Positions 22,170 to 31,976 of a stretch of 64,000 bases of DNA are shown here, piece after piece (position 1 is the first letter of the stretch; every line of letters starts with the position of its first letter). A program made the translations under genes and the position numbers. The stretch spans positions 62,001 through 126,000 of the forward strand of contig NW_003314295.1 in the NCBI RefSeq assembly GCF_000143415.4, written 5' to 3'. Origin of the DNA: Selaginella moellendorffii (lineage: Eukaryota; Streptophyta; Lycopodiopsida; Selaginellales; Selaginellaceae). A model generated the notes under the pieces. The model did no database searches and was not told where the DNA came from. It saw only the letters and a program-made list of their open reading frames with translations.

Positions 22170-23999
22170 TCAACTTGGAAGTAAAGTTTTCGTATCGCTC
22201 ATCCTCGGAGATCTTTGAGACTTGGCAAAGGATCCATCGGTGTAGAGGCTGGAGAGCAGCACGTAGGCCTGGGTCGCGCCATCGCCGCAGCTCAGGAGCT
22301 TCCTGGCAGCGCTCTCGCCATGGCGAAGGCTCTCGTGTCCCCGACTAGCGCCTAGCAGCGACGTCCACTCCAAGATGTCTGGAACAAAAGGCATGCTCGC
22401 GATGAGATCTCTGGCTTGATCCAGGTACCCGGCTCGTCCCAGGAGATCCACCATGCAGCAGTAGTGCTGCTTGCCTGGTTGGAGCCCGTGATCCAAGCCC
22501 ATGGACACGAAATGCGATCGCCCATCGTAGAGCTTCCCCTTTCTGCTACAAGCGACGAGGATCGAGAGGTAGCACGTCTCGTCGGGTGATTCCAGGGTGC
22601 CCATCTCGTAGAACACGGCGCACGCCTCGGCGAAGTGCTCGCCGCCCTGGGCCGAATAGGCCCCCAGCATCGCGCTCCAGGAGATGATCCCGCGCTCCGG
22701 CATCCTAGCGAAGAGCAGCGCCGCGTGGTCCAGGCGCCCGCTCTGGGCAAATGCGGTGATCATCGCGTTTCTCGTCACGGTGTCGCGCTCCGGCATGAAA
22801 TGGAAGGTTTCCTCCGCGCAGTCGATTCGCCGGCACTGTGCGTATGCGACTAGCATCGTGCTCCATGACACAACATCGCGCTGTGGCATGGAATCGAAGA
22901 TGTTCTTGCTCGGCTCCATATGCCCGTTTTGGGCATATGCTGCGAGCATGGCATTCCAGGTCACTAGGTTTTGCTGGGACATTTGATCGAACACCGTCTT
23001 GGCCTGCTCTACATGACCGGCCTGGGAGTACGCAGTGAGCATTGCCGTAGAGGAGACGAGATCTATCAGTGGCATTCTTGAGAGGGTACGCTTCGCCTCG
23101 TCCAGATCCCCGGTCTGGGCATATCCCGAAAGGATGCAGTTAAACGACACGAGATCGCGCTGCGGCATCGCGTCGAAGATCTGCCTCGATTCTGCAATGC
23201 GCCCGCGCTGAGCGTAGGCGGCCAGCATCGCAGTAAATGCAACGAGGTTCCGCTCAGGCATCTGATCGAACAAGGTCCTGGCCTGCTCGACCTCGCCTTG
23301 CCGGGCGAGTCCTGCCAGCATCGCCGTGAAAGACACCACATTCCTCTCGGGCATTTCGGAGAAGACTCTCTTCGCTTCCTCGAGCCGGCCTGCTTGGGCA
23401 TTTGCAGAGAGGATCGCAGTCCAAGACACAAGATTTCTCTCTGGCATGCGATCGAAGAAAGCTTTGGCTTGCTCGAATTTTCCCTGCTGGGCGAATCCAG
23501 CGACCATGGCCGTCCAGGACACGACATGGCGCTGCGGTACTTGCTCAAACAATCTCTCGGCCTTATCCAGATGCCCACTTTGGGCATATGCTGCAAGCAT
23601 GGCATTCCACGAAACCATGCTCCGTTCGGGCATACCTTCGAAGATCTCCTCGGCTCTCTCAAGGCTCTTGCTTTGCGTGTAGGCACTGAGCATTGCATTC
23701 CAGGCAACGAGATTGTGCGCGGGCATGGAATCGAAGAGCGACCTCACTTGCTCCTGGTTCCTGTTGTGGGCATAGGCTTGCATCATGAGAACCCAAGAGA
23801 AGAGGTCTCTGGAGGAGCCCAGTGCGTCGAAGACCTCCCGCGCGCGGCCGGAGCTGCCGCAATTGCCATACATCTCGATCAGCTTGTTGTGGACGAAGGC
23901 ATCGTCCGGGGCGATGGTGGGCTGCAGCTGGGAGTGGATTCGCTCCGCCATAGCCAGCGTCTTGCACGAGTAGATGAGCTCCAGGCATTGCTTGCTCAT
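22170..23999 (-). CDS. PPR protein with a run of 31-residue S-type repeats (PLS class, E-like end)
   Basis: Intronless, 609 residues. After an N-terminal part (MSKQCLELIYSCKTLAMAER, HNKLIEMYGNCGSSGRAREV) come about twelve consecutive 31-residue repeats of the type NLVSWTAILSANAQAGRLEE plus a tail ending MPER, then a PPR segment (YLSILVACSRKGKLYDGRSH), an E1-like segment (DILEWTSLLGAS) and a degenerate end (YVLLSSLYTDGSF). No DYW domain. PPR proteins of this class bind single-stranded organellar RNA and usually specify C-to-U editing sites, often with a DYW partner. Reading residues 5 and last of successive repeats gives N-S, N-H, T-N, T-N, T-N, T-D, N-D, T-N, N-D, S-D, which under the published code suggests roughly C-?-A-A-A-G-U-A-U-G. 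No clear transit peptide is visible. The ATG is 64 bp from that of the divergent PPR gene. Confidence 0.93.
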   Translation of the reverse strand: MSKQCLELIYSCKTLAMAERIHSQLQPTIAPDDAFVHNKLIEMYGNCGSSGRAREVFDALGSSRDLFSWVLMMQAYAHNRNQEQVRSLFDSMPAHNLVAWNAMLSAYTQSKSLERAEEIFEGMPERSMVSWNAMLAAYAQSGHLDKAERLFEQVPQRHVVSWTAMVAGFAQQGKFEQAKAFFDRMPERNLVSWTAILSANAQAGRLEEAKRVFSEMPERNVVSFTAMLAGLARQGEVEQARTLFDQMPERNLVAFTAMLAAYAQRGRIAESRQIFDAMPQRDLVSFNCILSGYAQTGDLDEAKRTLSRMPLIDLVSSTAMLTAYSQAGHVEQAKTVFDQMSQQNLVTWNAMLAAYAQNGHMEPSKNIFDSMPQRDVVSWSTMLVAYAQCRRIDCAEETFHFMPERDTVTRNAMITAFAQSGRLDHAALLFARMPERGIISWSAMLGAYSAQGGEHFAEACAVFYEMGTLESPDETCYLSILVACSRKGKLYDGRSHFVSMGLDHGLQPGKQHYCCMVDLLGRAGYLDQARDLIASMPFVPDILEWTSLLGASRGHESLRHGESAARKLLSCGDGATQAYVLLSSLYTDGSFAKSQRSPRMSDTKTLLPS

Positions 24000-24063
24000 T
24001 AGATCGATCGCTGGGCATTATAGGCGCTCTCTTCCAAAGCAAGGCTAGATATGAAGCTCCCGT

Positions 24064-25413
24064 TTGGGAATGGAGCGCGAGGCACTGGCACGGATCATAC
24101 GATCTTGCGGAGAATCCAGGAATTTGATCCAGGGGAGGTTGGTTCACGCGCGAATTCTCGAGCAGCAGCTCCTGGATCGCTACCTCGAGAATCTGCTCGT
24201 CCAGATGTATGGGAAGTGTGGCAGCCTGGGTGATGCGCGGACGGTGTTCGAGCGGATCCACGCTCCAAACGCGTTCTCGTGGAGCATCATCATGACTGCG
24301 TACGCGCAGAGTGGCGATGTTGGGCAGACGAAGGAGATCTTCGACCGGATGCCCGATCGCGGCGTTGTTGCCTGGACTTCGCTACTATCAGCAAATGCCC
24401 GTAATGGGCATATGGAAGAAGTTAAAGCTACCTTCGCGAGAATGCCAGAGCACAGCTTAGTCGCATGGAATGGAATGATCACAGCGTTTGGACAGAATAG
24501 CCAACTTGGAAGAGCGAAAGGATGTTTTGATCGGATGCCTGGAAGGAATACCTCATCATGGAACGCAATCATATCGGTGTTTGCCCTTCACGGGGAAATC
24601 TCCACAGCTCAGCAAGCCTTCGAGCGGATGCCGGAGAGGAACTCCATGGCCTGGAACCCGATCATCCACGCGCTAAATCTACAGGGCGATGTTTTTACCG
24701 CGAGGATGGTCTTCGAGAGCCTCCCGGAGTGCTGCAAAGTCTCCTCCTCGACGATGATCTCGGGCTATGCGCAGGCCGGGCATCTCGACCAGGCCAAAGC
24801 TCTCTTCGACTCTTTGCCACACCCGGACGAGTACGCTTGCTCCTCGATGCTCCAGGCCTTCGCCAAGGCCGGGGACGTCCTCGGCGCCAGGGAAACCTTC
24901 GACAAGATGCCAGAGCGCTGCCGCGACACTCCCTCCTGGAACGCGATGCTGGGGGCGTATGCGCAAAACGGGCTTGGCGAGCGGGCGCTGGAGCTCTTCG
25001 CAGCGATGATCCACGACGGGATCGCTCCCAACGAGATGACCTTCTCGACAGTGCTGCATTCTTGCAGCCATCTCGGAAGGTGGCGAGAGGCGATTGCATA
25101 CTTCCGCTCGTTGAGCGAAGATCACGGACTGGTGCCGGATGTGGAGCTCTACTCGAGCATGATTGACGTCCTGGGCCGGAACGGGAGGATTTGCGAGGCC
25201 GAGGAGCTTCTGGCGAGCATGCCCTTTGCTCCAAACCAGGCCGCCTTTGCGTCGCTGCTCGCGGCTTGCCGGCTCTACCAGGACTCGGGGCGGGGATCGC
25301 TCGTCGCGGGGAAGTTTGCTCGCCACCTTTGCGAGCAGCCGGCAGTGGAATCCATCGCCGCGGAGCCGTACGTCCAGCTTGCCAACATTTACAGGGGCAT
25401 GAACGCTCCCTGA
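24064..25413 (+). CDS. PPR protein (PLS class, truncated E end)
   Basis: Intronless, 449 residues (447 if the second Met at 24070 is used). The N-part reads LARIIRSCGESRNLIQGRLV and LENLLVQMYGKCGSLGDART. It then has 31-residue S-type repeats (SWSIIMTAYAQSGDVGQTKE, VAWTSLLSANARNGHMEEVK, SSWNAIISVFALHGEISTAQ and others), a longer PPR (ALELFAAMIHDGIAPNEMTF) and an E1 segment (PFAPNQAAFASLLAACRLY). It stops after YVQLANIYRGMNAP, short of the usual E motif, and has no DYW. A role in organellar RNA editing or processing is inferred from the class. It is arranged head to head with the previous PPR gene. Their similar repeat type suggests related but not recent copies. Confidence 0.92.
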   Translation: MGMEREALARIIRSCGESRNLIQGRLVHARILEQQLLDRYLENLLVQMYGKCGSLGDARTVFERIHAPNAFSWSIIMTAYAQSGDVGQTKEIFDRMPDRGVVAWTSLLSANARNGHMEEVKATFARMPEHSLVAWNGMITAFGQNSQLGRAKGCFDRMPGRNTSSWNAIISVFALHGEISTAQQAFERMPERNSMAWNPIIHALNLQGDVFTARMVFESLPECCKVSSSTMISGYAQAGHLDQAKALFDSLPHPDEYACSSMLQAFAKAGDVLGARETFDKMPERCRDTPSWNAMLGAYAQNGLGERALELFAAMIHDGIAPNEMTFSTVLHSCSHLGRWREAIAYFRSLSEDHGLVPDVELYSSMIDVLGRNGRICEAEELLASMPFAPNQAAFASLLAACRLYQDSGRGSLVAGKFARHLCEQPAVESIAAEPYVQLANIYRGMNAP

Positions 25414-25833
25414 TCATTCACTGTTCTTGGAAGATCGGCGCATGAGCTTCGTATGCATTGCTTGCAAACTTGCCAAAAGCGGTGCGTGCGTTTGCTCCAC
25501 TCCGCCGTGATCATTTGACAGTGCGGGCGATCGATCGAACCTCTCCAGAGGGATCCGACCACGCATTGCTTGCAAACTTATCAAGATACGAAGGGGGGAT
25601 CTTTAAATTATCTCTGTCTCGCCGCAAGGATGCACAACTGACAAAAAGGCGCCTCCCGGTGTCAAACTTGGAGCGCAATCCACCCACAAAAGGAAAAGCG
25701 CCATGGATTCACCATCTGGATCCGATTCGATGCGCGCCAGGACGAAATCGGAGAGTCAATCAAGTGAAGCGTACAATGGAAATGCGCTTTTAAAACTTAT
25801 TCTTGGCTTGAGAGAATTGGAGCAAAGTCGCAA

Positions 25834-25872
<39 letters not shown>

Positions 25873-26429
25873 ATCTAAAGAGTTTGGCAGACCAGCCAAC
25901 CAACGCAAATCAAATCGGAGAAACCAACTTTGAGAATTTGGCTCACGGCTGGCCTGCCAATCAACAGGAAACTTCGTGGGCTCATATAAATCCCGGGGAG
26001 TAGAAAAAAACGACACAAGTAAGAAAAAAAAAAAAGAGAAAAATTTGGCAGTGGAAACAATCATAGTCAGTGGGATTTGGGATCACAAAGCATTTGCTCA
26101 TAGAGAAGTTAAAAAAAAAAAAGAAAACAATTCCACATTTTGATCATCTAAAACATGCGCTAAGAAAAAAAGCTCTCTAGCTCAATGCGCTATAGCTCAG
26201 TCGTTAGACGGCTCCTCTCCTAGAGTGGAAAGCAAGCTATACAATCTAGAAGAGAGAAGCGTTGCCTTTTTTGCCGAGCTCCTACTGCTGGTCGTTGTCC
26301 TGGGAAGAGAATCTTGATCTTCCGTCCGGCTGGAGAAATCAGCTGGGAAAGTTGTGCTCGCGGTCCCGTTGGAAAGTCTGGAACTTCGGCTGCTTTTGCG
26401 CTCGAGTTCTAGCTTTGCTCCGGAAAGCC
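25414..26429. other. Intergenic region and probable bHLH promoter/leader, with a (GA)n tract
   Basis: About 1 kb between a PPR stop and the bHLH start. It holds a 32-bp (AG)n run at 25838-25869 and several short poly-A runs. A nonamer ATTGCTTGCAAACTT occurs twice (about 25456 and about 25566). At about 26187-26232 there is a tRNA-like stretch (TATAGCTCAGTCGTTAGACG) without a matching B box. No gene is supported. The GA tract may act as a GAGA-type promoter element. Confidence 0.45.
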
Positions 26430-27085
26430 ATGACGGATTTGCTGAGCTTGTGCAAGAGCTCCGCCCAGGCTGACAATGCCAAGGCCCTGGCTGCTTCCAA
26501 AAGCCACAGCGAAGCTGAGAGGAGGCGGCGGGAGCGGATCAACAAGCACCTGTCCACCTTGCGAACGCTGCTCCCCAACACCGCCAAGGTAGAGTGAAGC
26601 TCTGCTCGCTCGCGTCTTTCTTCTTTGATTGCCTGTCCTGTGATTGAGTCGTCGCCGTCGTGCCAAACTCTTCCCAGACTGACAAGGCGTCCCTGCTGGC
26701 GGAAGTGATCGAGCGCATCAAGGAGCTCAAGCAGCAGGTCGCGGAGATTTCCCAGTTTGGCCCCGTTCCCAGCGACGCCGACGAGCTCGACGTTGACGTG
26801 ATGGAATCGCCGGTAGACGAGGGTGGGAAGGTGTTGATCAAGGCCAGCATTTGTTGCGCCGATCGGCCCAGCCTGCTCACGGACCTCGTCCGGACGCTCA
26901 AGAGCTTGCACCTGCGGACCGTCAAGGCGGAGATGGCCACCATGGAAGGCCGGACCAAGAACGTCTTCGTCATGACCATCAAGGACGACGCCGAGCTGCT
27001 GGAGCCAACCTTGGCCTGCGTCGAGGAGGCGCTTAAGTCGGTCATGGAAGAGCCATCCTCGAAAGAGAACCAGGATGATGCTTGA
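26430..27085 (+). CDS. bHLH transcription factor with ACT-like C-terminal domain
   Basis: Two exons, 26430-26588 and 26678-27085 (188 residues). The bHLH basic region reads SHSEAERRRRERINKHLSTL with the His/Glu/Arg set that contacts E-box/G-box DNA. Helix 1 ends RTLLPNTAK exactly at the intron; helix 2 begins TDKASLLAEVIERIKELKQQ. The second half (KVLIKASICCADRPSLLTDL, LHLRTVKAEMATMEGRTKNV, FVMTIKD) is an ACT-like dimerisation fold. This architecture and intron position match the small plant subgroup of Arabidopsis bHLH030/032/106/107. It would act in the nucleus. An upstream in-frame ATG exists at 26262 but the added residues look like leader sequence. 3' AT-rich sequence with AATAAA-like motifs follows (about 27285). 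Confidence 0.93.
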
Positions 27086-27406
27086 AAGAAAAAGGAACTC
27101 TTTTCTTTTCTTTGATCTAAGAGCTTTTCGCAGCACCTGCAACAAAGGAAGCGTAAGTCAATCGTCTGTAAACAGAAAAAAACCAAGGAACCTTTTAACC
27201 ATTGTGGGAGCAGGTGGTACTACGGAAAATGAAAGAATCTGTTAGAAATCTTTGATTTTCAATGAAATTAGATGTGCTCTTTCAATGAATAAATTAGAGC
27301 CTATCACGTATAATCTCGTTGGAGACAAAGAGCGAGGCGCGGTCTGTATCTCGCAATTCTTTGTTTGATTTCTTCTCTCGATCTGTCATATACGAGGCAG
27401 ACGTCG

Positions 27407-28943
27407 TTAAAACACATACAGCCAAGCGCTAGCGTACCTCTTCCTCACGTTCTTAAAATGAGAAATGTGTTGTTCCAGCAATTCACCTGTTGAAAGTTTT
27501 TCTACGGGAAAGTCCGACTTCATCTGGAAAAAAAAAAACACAATGAGAAATATTTTCAACACTAGCCGCTCAGGATCACTCACCACTTCGTCAGGAACAT
27601 CTCCGTCCTCTTCCGACGGTTCTACCCTCTCAACCTCGGCAGCAGACAGCGGTCTAGGCAGCGGTACCACGCAATCCCAGCACCCCATCTGTCGCACAAG
27701 TCCTTATTAAGATTTCACATCGCTGTTCCATTCACATACCTGATCTTTTCTAGGAACATCGTTCCTTACCCATCGACGACAAAGGGAATACAGAGACGAC
27801 TTATCGGCCTCGGACACAAGTCTAACCTGAACATATGAATGTCATGTAAAAGCCAGCAATGAACAGATCTTACCTTTCTATCATTTATGATCACGGAAAG
27901 GGCATCCGGACGGTCCCTGCAAGTAAACACCGGTAAGTAAGAAAATCTCGTAGAGAACAAACACACCTGCCATGGGACTCGCCAGGAGTCATAGAGCTTG
28001 AGCCACCACCCTGCCGAAAAAGAAAATTCCAAGCTTAGAGGAAACAAAGTATCCAACAACAAACCTGTCCAGTCGGCGGAAGCCAAGATGGAGATTTCCC
28101 AAGAACGGAACCATTGCTCGCCCCGCCAACTCTAAAGTGATGAACTCCTTGCAACTTGTGAGGCTGTGGACTCGCGGAAGCGGACATAACACCCCCGGCC
28201 GCCTGTCCAGCGTTGACGTACCGAGGCGAGGAAACCGGGTGTGGAATTCTCTGGACCTGTGTGCCCTGCTGGGACTTCGACGCTGCCGGTTGAGGAGGCC
28301 TGGGAGTAGTAGCACCACCCGGTTGCATAGCCGGCATGGGAAGGATTGGATGAGGCTGGCGTAGATGGTGCGAGCCACCGGCGGCGGCGGCGGCCATTTG
28401 AGCCTGCGAGAAGAAAGCCGTGGCATACGGTCTCTGCTGCTGGAACTTCTGGAGATGGAGGAACTGACCAGGAGCGGCGGCTGCGCCAGAAGCTTGAGAT
28501 GTGGTTGGCGGCGCCGTGGTCATATGCCGGACCACCACCGCCGCCCCTTTGGCGGCCCTCCCCTGCGACGAAGACGGTGGCGCGTGTGGATATGGCGCCT
28601 GTTGATTCGGCACGCACACTATCCGCTGCTGCTGTGGTATGTGAGGCTGCCTTTGCTGTGCTACCGGAAGAACCAGAGGAGGCGGCGCCGCCATCGTCGA
28701 TGCCGCTGGAACCGGCACAGCCGCGGCCTGGGAGCTGGAATTCGTGGCCTCCCCGCCACCGCCATTAGAGTTGGGGGCGATCTCGGCGGCTGCCGGCGCG
28801 TTGCTCTCCGAGGATGACAAAACCCTAGCCATGGCCGCGGGAGGCGCGCAATCCGGATCGGCTGTGACGCAGCTACTACTGATGCTTGCGCTACTGGTCG
28901 TGCTACCGCTTACCACCGCGACCGCTCCTCCGCTGCTCTCCAT
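27407..28943 (-). CDS. LIN37: LIN37 homologue (DREAM/MuvB complex subunit)
   Basis: The first exon encodes about 290 low-complexity residues rich in Ala/Pro/Gln/Ser. Five small exons follow: GGGSSSMTPGESHGR, DRPDALSVIINDRK, VRLVSEADKSSLYSLCRRWV plus RNDVPRKDQ, MGCWDCVVPLPRPLS plus an acidic piece, and FPVEKLSTGELLEQHISHFK plus NVRKRYA. The core matches the animal LIN37 signature (V.lfDR.V.L....LYp.CR.WmRN.p), followed by a Pro-rich then basic helical region, as in LIN37. In animals LIN37 is the MuvB subunit needed for repression of cell-cycle genes; plants have related DREAM complexes. The last codons after RKR may read into intron sequence, so the true 3' end could differ slightly. The assignment rests on about 25 aligned positions recalled from the family. 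Confidence 0.72.
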
Positions 28944-29128
28944 CCCACAGCATCCCTTAAAACCCTAGTACCGCCTAGTAACTTAGGGCTCTCACTTTCA
29001 AATTTTCAAAGTGGGAGATGCCCGCGTTAATACGTGGCGCGCATCCGACGGCCGAGACCCGCCGGCGATCTAACGGCTGGGATTTGAAATAATTCCCGCG
29101 AAAAATTTATATGTACAAGTCTAGATCT

Positions 29129-30571
29129 TTACAATGGTCGGAGCTTCTCTCTCTCCGCGCTTAGGATGTTTTGGAGCTTGATTTGCTGCGCCAGCCGCGA
29201 TGCCTCGTCCTTGGTGTAGAAATACTTGGCGAGCTCGTCGTCAGAGATGGGCTGATCGTCGCCGCCTGGAGCAAGATCGGCGATGAGCGACTCGTAGTAT
29301 CCCTGCTCGATCTGATCCCGAGTTACTCCACGCAGGAGAAGGCTCTCGATCGTCATGTCCTCGCAATCCAGTCCGCCCTCCGGTCGATCTTTATCCACAG
29401 GCATTCCTCTGGCCAGGGATCGCTTCGCGCTGGCAATGCGTTGAGTAGCAAGCTCCGCCTTGACGATCCTCGCACACCGCGAGCTCCTGCTCGCGATGAA
29501 AGACACGGGGAGAACCGGGCTCTCCTCTGGCAAATGCCTCAGCTTCTTGTTCTTCGAGTGGCTTTGATCCTCATCTTGTGAGTAGCTTTGATCCTCATCT
29601 TGTACCCGATCGATGGCACTGGAGTCCTCTCGCCTCCTCTTCTTGCCCAGCTTGAGGCTCGTCTCCAAGTAGCGCAGCATGAAGCACAAGTGGCACGATA
29701 TGTTCTTGGTGGTCACGACCGTCTTGCACCACGGGAACGTCTTCATGGTGCTGACGAGCGCCTCCTGGATCTCGCGGAAGCGCTTCATGGACGTCGCCAC
29801 CGGCGAGTGGAGCTCGCTCGAGACCTCCTCCAGGCCAATCTCGATCCTGTTCGCGTCCGCCACGATAACCAGCGCGGCCGCGGCAGCGGGGAGCGCGTGA
29901 CGCCCGGTGCTCACAAACCAAGTCGCCATCCACTCGAGAAGAACCCGGCACTGCCCGATGATCTTCCTCGCGGCATCCCTGCTTAGCTTCGAGAATCCAG
30001 CGTGCGTGAGAACCAGGCGCTCGAGGAAGACGATGGGATCCTCCTGCGGCAGCGCCATGGCAAACTCCCTGACAAGCTTGCCAAGAACTCGCCCGAGCTC
30101 GCGAACGCCACAGTCGCTCGCGTAGGCCACCTCCACCAGCGTCAGTGGAAGCCTGTGATTCCTCACCACCACATAGGCGCAAGCGCCCACTAGAGCATCG
30201 AACCATCTCCCAGACCCCCAGTCTCCATTCGTCGCGCGATCCACCATAGCCTCCACCTCGTCGGCGTCGTTGGGCTGGAGCCTCAGCGCCGCCGCCACGT
30301 CCCGGATCCGCCGCAGCGCATCCTGCTTCTTCTTCGCGAAATACTGATCACTGCCACCGTTGCGATAGAGGAATCGCTTGCCGGCGAGAGCTCCGATCCC
30401 TTCGCCGGCTACGAGAGTTCCCCCGCGCTCACCGACGAGCCCTACCTGGTGATCGGAGCCCAGCGCGTCGTCGTCCACGACCACGCCGCATTCGCAGCAG
30501 CAAAAGAGGCCGGAGAGCGGATCGGTCGTGACAGTGCCGGCGCGCCCACAGGCGCTACAATCCTCCGCCAT
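29129..30571 (-). CDS. TFIIB-related transcription factor (plant PTF2/BRP type)
   Basis: Intronless, 480 residues. It starts with a zinc ribbon (CSACGRAG..LFCCCECGVVVDD, two CxxC pairs), followed by a B-core-like cyclin fold: RRIRDVAAALRLQPNDADEV, WFDALVGACAYVVVRNHRLP, TLVEVAYASDCGVRELGRVL and the second repeat LPAAAAALVIVADANRIEIG. The C-terminal half has a basic/acidic linker with duplicated QDEDQS units and a conserved-looking tail (LLLRGVTRDQIEQGYYESLI). This is the layout of plant-specific TFIIB relatives (Arabidopsis PTF2/pBrp2 class) rather than TFIIB itself, which lacks the long C-terminus, or BRF1. It would recruit a polymerase at specific promoters. The exact subclass is uncertain. 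Its start lies 88 bp from the stop of the F-box gene on the same strand. Confidence 0.8.
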   Translation of the reverse strand: MAEDCSACGRAGTVTTDPLSGLFCCCECGVVVDDDALGSDHQVGLVGERGGTLVAGEGIGALAGKRFLYRNGGSDQYFAKKKQDALRRIRDVAAALRLQPNDADEVEAMVDRATNGDWGSGRWFDALVGACAYVVVRNHRLPLTLVEVAYASDCGVRELGRVLGKLVREFAMALPQEDPIVFLERLVLTHAGFSKLSRDAARKIIGQCRVLLEWMATWFVSTGRHALPAAAAALVIVADANRIEIGLEEVSSELHSPVATSMKRFREIQEALVSTMKTFPWCKTVVTTKNISCHLCFMLRYLETSLKLGKKRRREDSSAIDRVQDEDQSYSQDEDQSHSKNKKLRHLPEESPVLPVSFIASRSSRCARIVKAELATQRIASAKRSLARGMPVDKDRPEGGLDCEDMTIESLLLRGVTRDQIEQGYYESLIADLAPGGDDQPISDDELAKYFYTKDEASRLAQQIKLQNILSAEREKLRPL

Positions 30572-30658
30572 GGCCCAAGAACCCTAGAACACCAAACGAG
30601 TTTCGCTAGAACCCTAAAAACAGCGTGGATGATCCGCCAAAAATCTGTTAGGATTCGT

Positions 30659-31798
30659 TTAGATTGGAATGTTCAATGCTGGCTCGGCCACAAAGAATGC
30701 CTCCACGCAGCACCGCCCCTCCACGATCCCCTTGCACTCCGGCAGCCATCGCCAAGCCCTCGTCGCAAGATCCAGCGCGCACACGAGCACGCCATCGTAG
30801 CTCAAGACAAAGATCCAGGAGCCGCGCCCGGCGCAGCGGAAGGAATCTCTCCCAGCCCCGCCATCCAGAAAGCAGCAGCACAGCTCCCGTGGCATCTCTT
30901 CCACAAGATCCCACGATTGGGCCTCCTTGCCGAGCTTCCAGATCCGGATTGCCTCGCCCAGCGCGGCGACGAGATGAACCTCCTCGCCGCACAGCACCAG
31001 ATTGGAGCTCGCGATCCCGGTGGGGAGAGGGATCTGGGTCTTGCTCCACTCGCCGCGGGCAAAATCGAACGCCAGGAGCCGGCAGCGCGGGATCAAGCAC
31101 GTCACGTAGAGGAATCCGGCGCTCACCACGCCTTCGCTCTCGAGATCCAGCACGTCGATGGGCAGATCCCCCTTGCGCGCCCACGCCGAGGGTGCGGTCG
31201 AATCAAACACAAAGGTCCTCTGATCGCTCCACCCGCCCGGCCCCGCGACGAGGATCTTGTACCCGCCCTTTTGATCGATCTGGATGGCCGTGAGCAGCGG
31301 CAGCAGCCGCGAGCAGCCAGGGATCTCCGGCAGCAGCCTCCACGATCTGGTGAGAGGATTGCACGCTATGATCCGCGACGCGGTGGTGAGGCACAGCAGC
31401 CCTCCGCCAGACGCCACGACCGAGACCTCCATCTCCATCCCAAAGATTGGATCCAAAGAGAGAGGCTGCCAGCAGCCGCTCACGGGGCTGAGCGCCGCTA
31501 TCACGGCGGCGCCGCCCGGCCCCGTGGCGGTGAAAAAGAGGAAGAAGGACGAATCCCCGCTGCCGCCGCCGCCGGATCGATCCATCCGGGCGCACAGATT
31601 GATGAAGCCCTGCGAGAGGATCAACAAACTCCACTCCTTGGACACGGCGCGCATTTGTAGCAATCTGGGCACCGGCACCAGCGTGAGAACGCGCTCGATC
31701 AGCGCATCCGGGAGTTCTTTCCACACGGCGTCGCTGGCCTCCTCCATCGCCGCCGCTGGCCGGCCAGCGGGCGAGAAGGGTATCAAAGATTCTACCAC
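30659..31798 (-). CDS. F-box protein with kelch/galactose-oxidase-like repeats
   Basis: Intronless, 379 residues (362 if it starts at the second Met, 31747, which directly precedes the F-box). The F-box is WKELPDALIERVLTLVPVPR plus LLQMRAVSKEWSLLI, which binds SKP1 in SCF ubiquitin ligases. Downstream segments such as GGGLLCLTTASRIIACNPLT plus RSWRLLP, FVFDSTAPSAW, LLAFDFARGEWSK, LVLCGEEVHLVAALGEAIRI plus WKL and ALDLATRAWRWLP are kelch-like blades for substrate binding. The target is unknown. Many plant F-box/kelch genes are single-exon, as here. Confidence 0.9.
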   Translation of the reverse strand: MVESLIPFSPAGRPAAAMEEASDAVWKELPDALIERVLTLVPVPRLLQMRAVSKEWSLLILSQGFINLCARMDRSGGGGSGDSSFFLFFTATGPGGAAVIAALSPVSGCWQPLSLDPIFGMEMEVSVVASGGGLLCLTTASRIIACNPLTRSWRLLPEIPGCSRLLPLLTAIQIDQKGGYKILVAGPGGWSDQRTFVFDSTAPSAWARKGDLPIDVLDLESEGVVSAGFLYVTCLIPRCRLLAFDFARGEWSKTQIPLPTGIASSNLVLCGEEVHLVAALGEAIRIWKLGKEAQSWDLVEEMPRELCCCFLDGGAGRDSFRCAGRGSWIFVLSYDGVLVCALDLATRAWRWLPECKGIVEGRCCVEAFFVAEPALNIPI

Positions 31799-31976
31799 GC
31801 CCTTTTTTGAATTCTAGGGCTCCCGCGCAAAAAGAATGAGAATGACGGCCGGTAAGATAAAACCTAAAAATCCCGAGATTCCCGCGATTTTAGCGGCGGC
31901 CACTTGGACACCATTCCATGGAGGAAGAAAGATTTCCAAGGTCCTTGGAAGGAATCCTTTCTTTTCTTTCTTCCCG

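Noticed and set aside
26187-26232. tRNA-like stretch with an A-box (TAGCTCAGTCG)
   Set aside because: No B box (GGTTCGAATCC-like), no matching acceptor stem and no proper anticodon arm; at most a fragment.
29595-30206. Long antisense frames inside the TFIIB-like, F-box and PPR genes
   Set aside because: High-GC shadow frames with Arg/Ala/Pro-rich residues; the sense frames carry clear domains.
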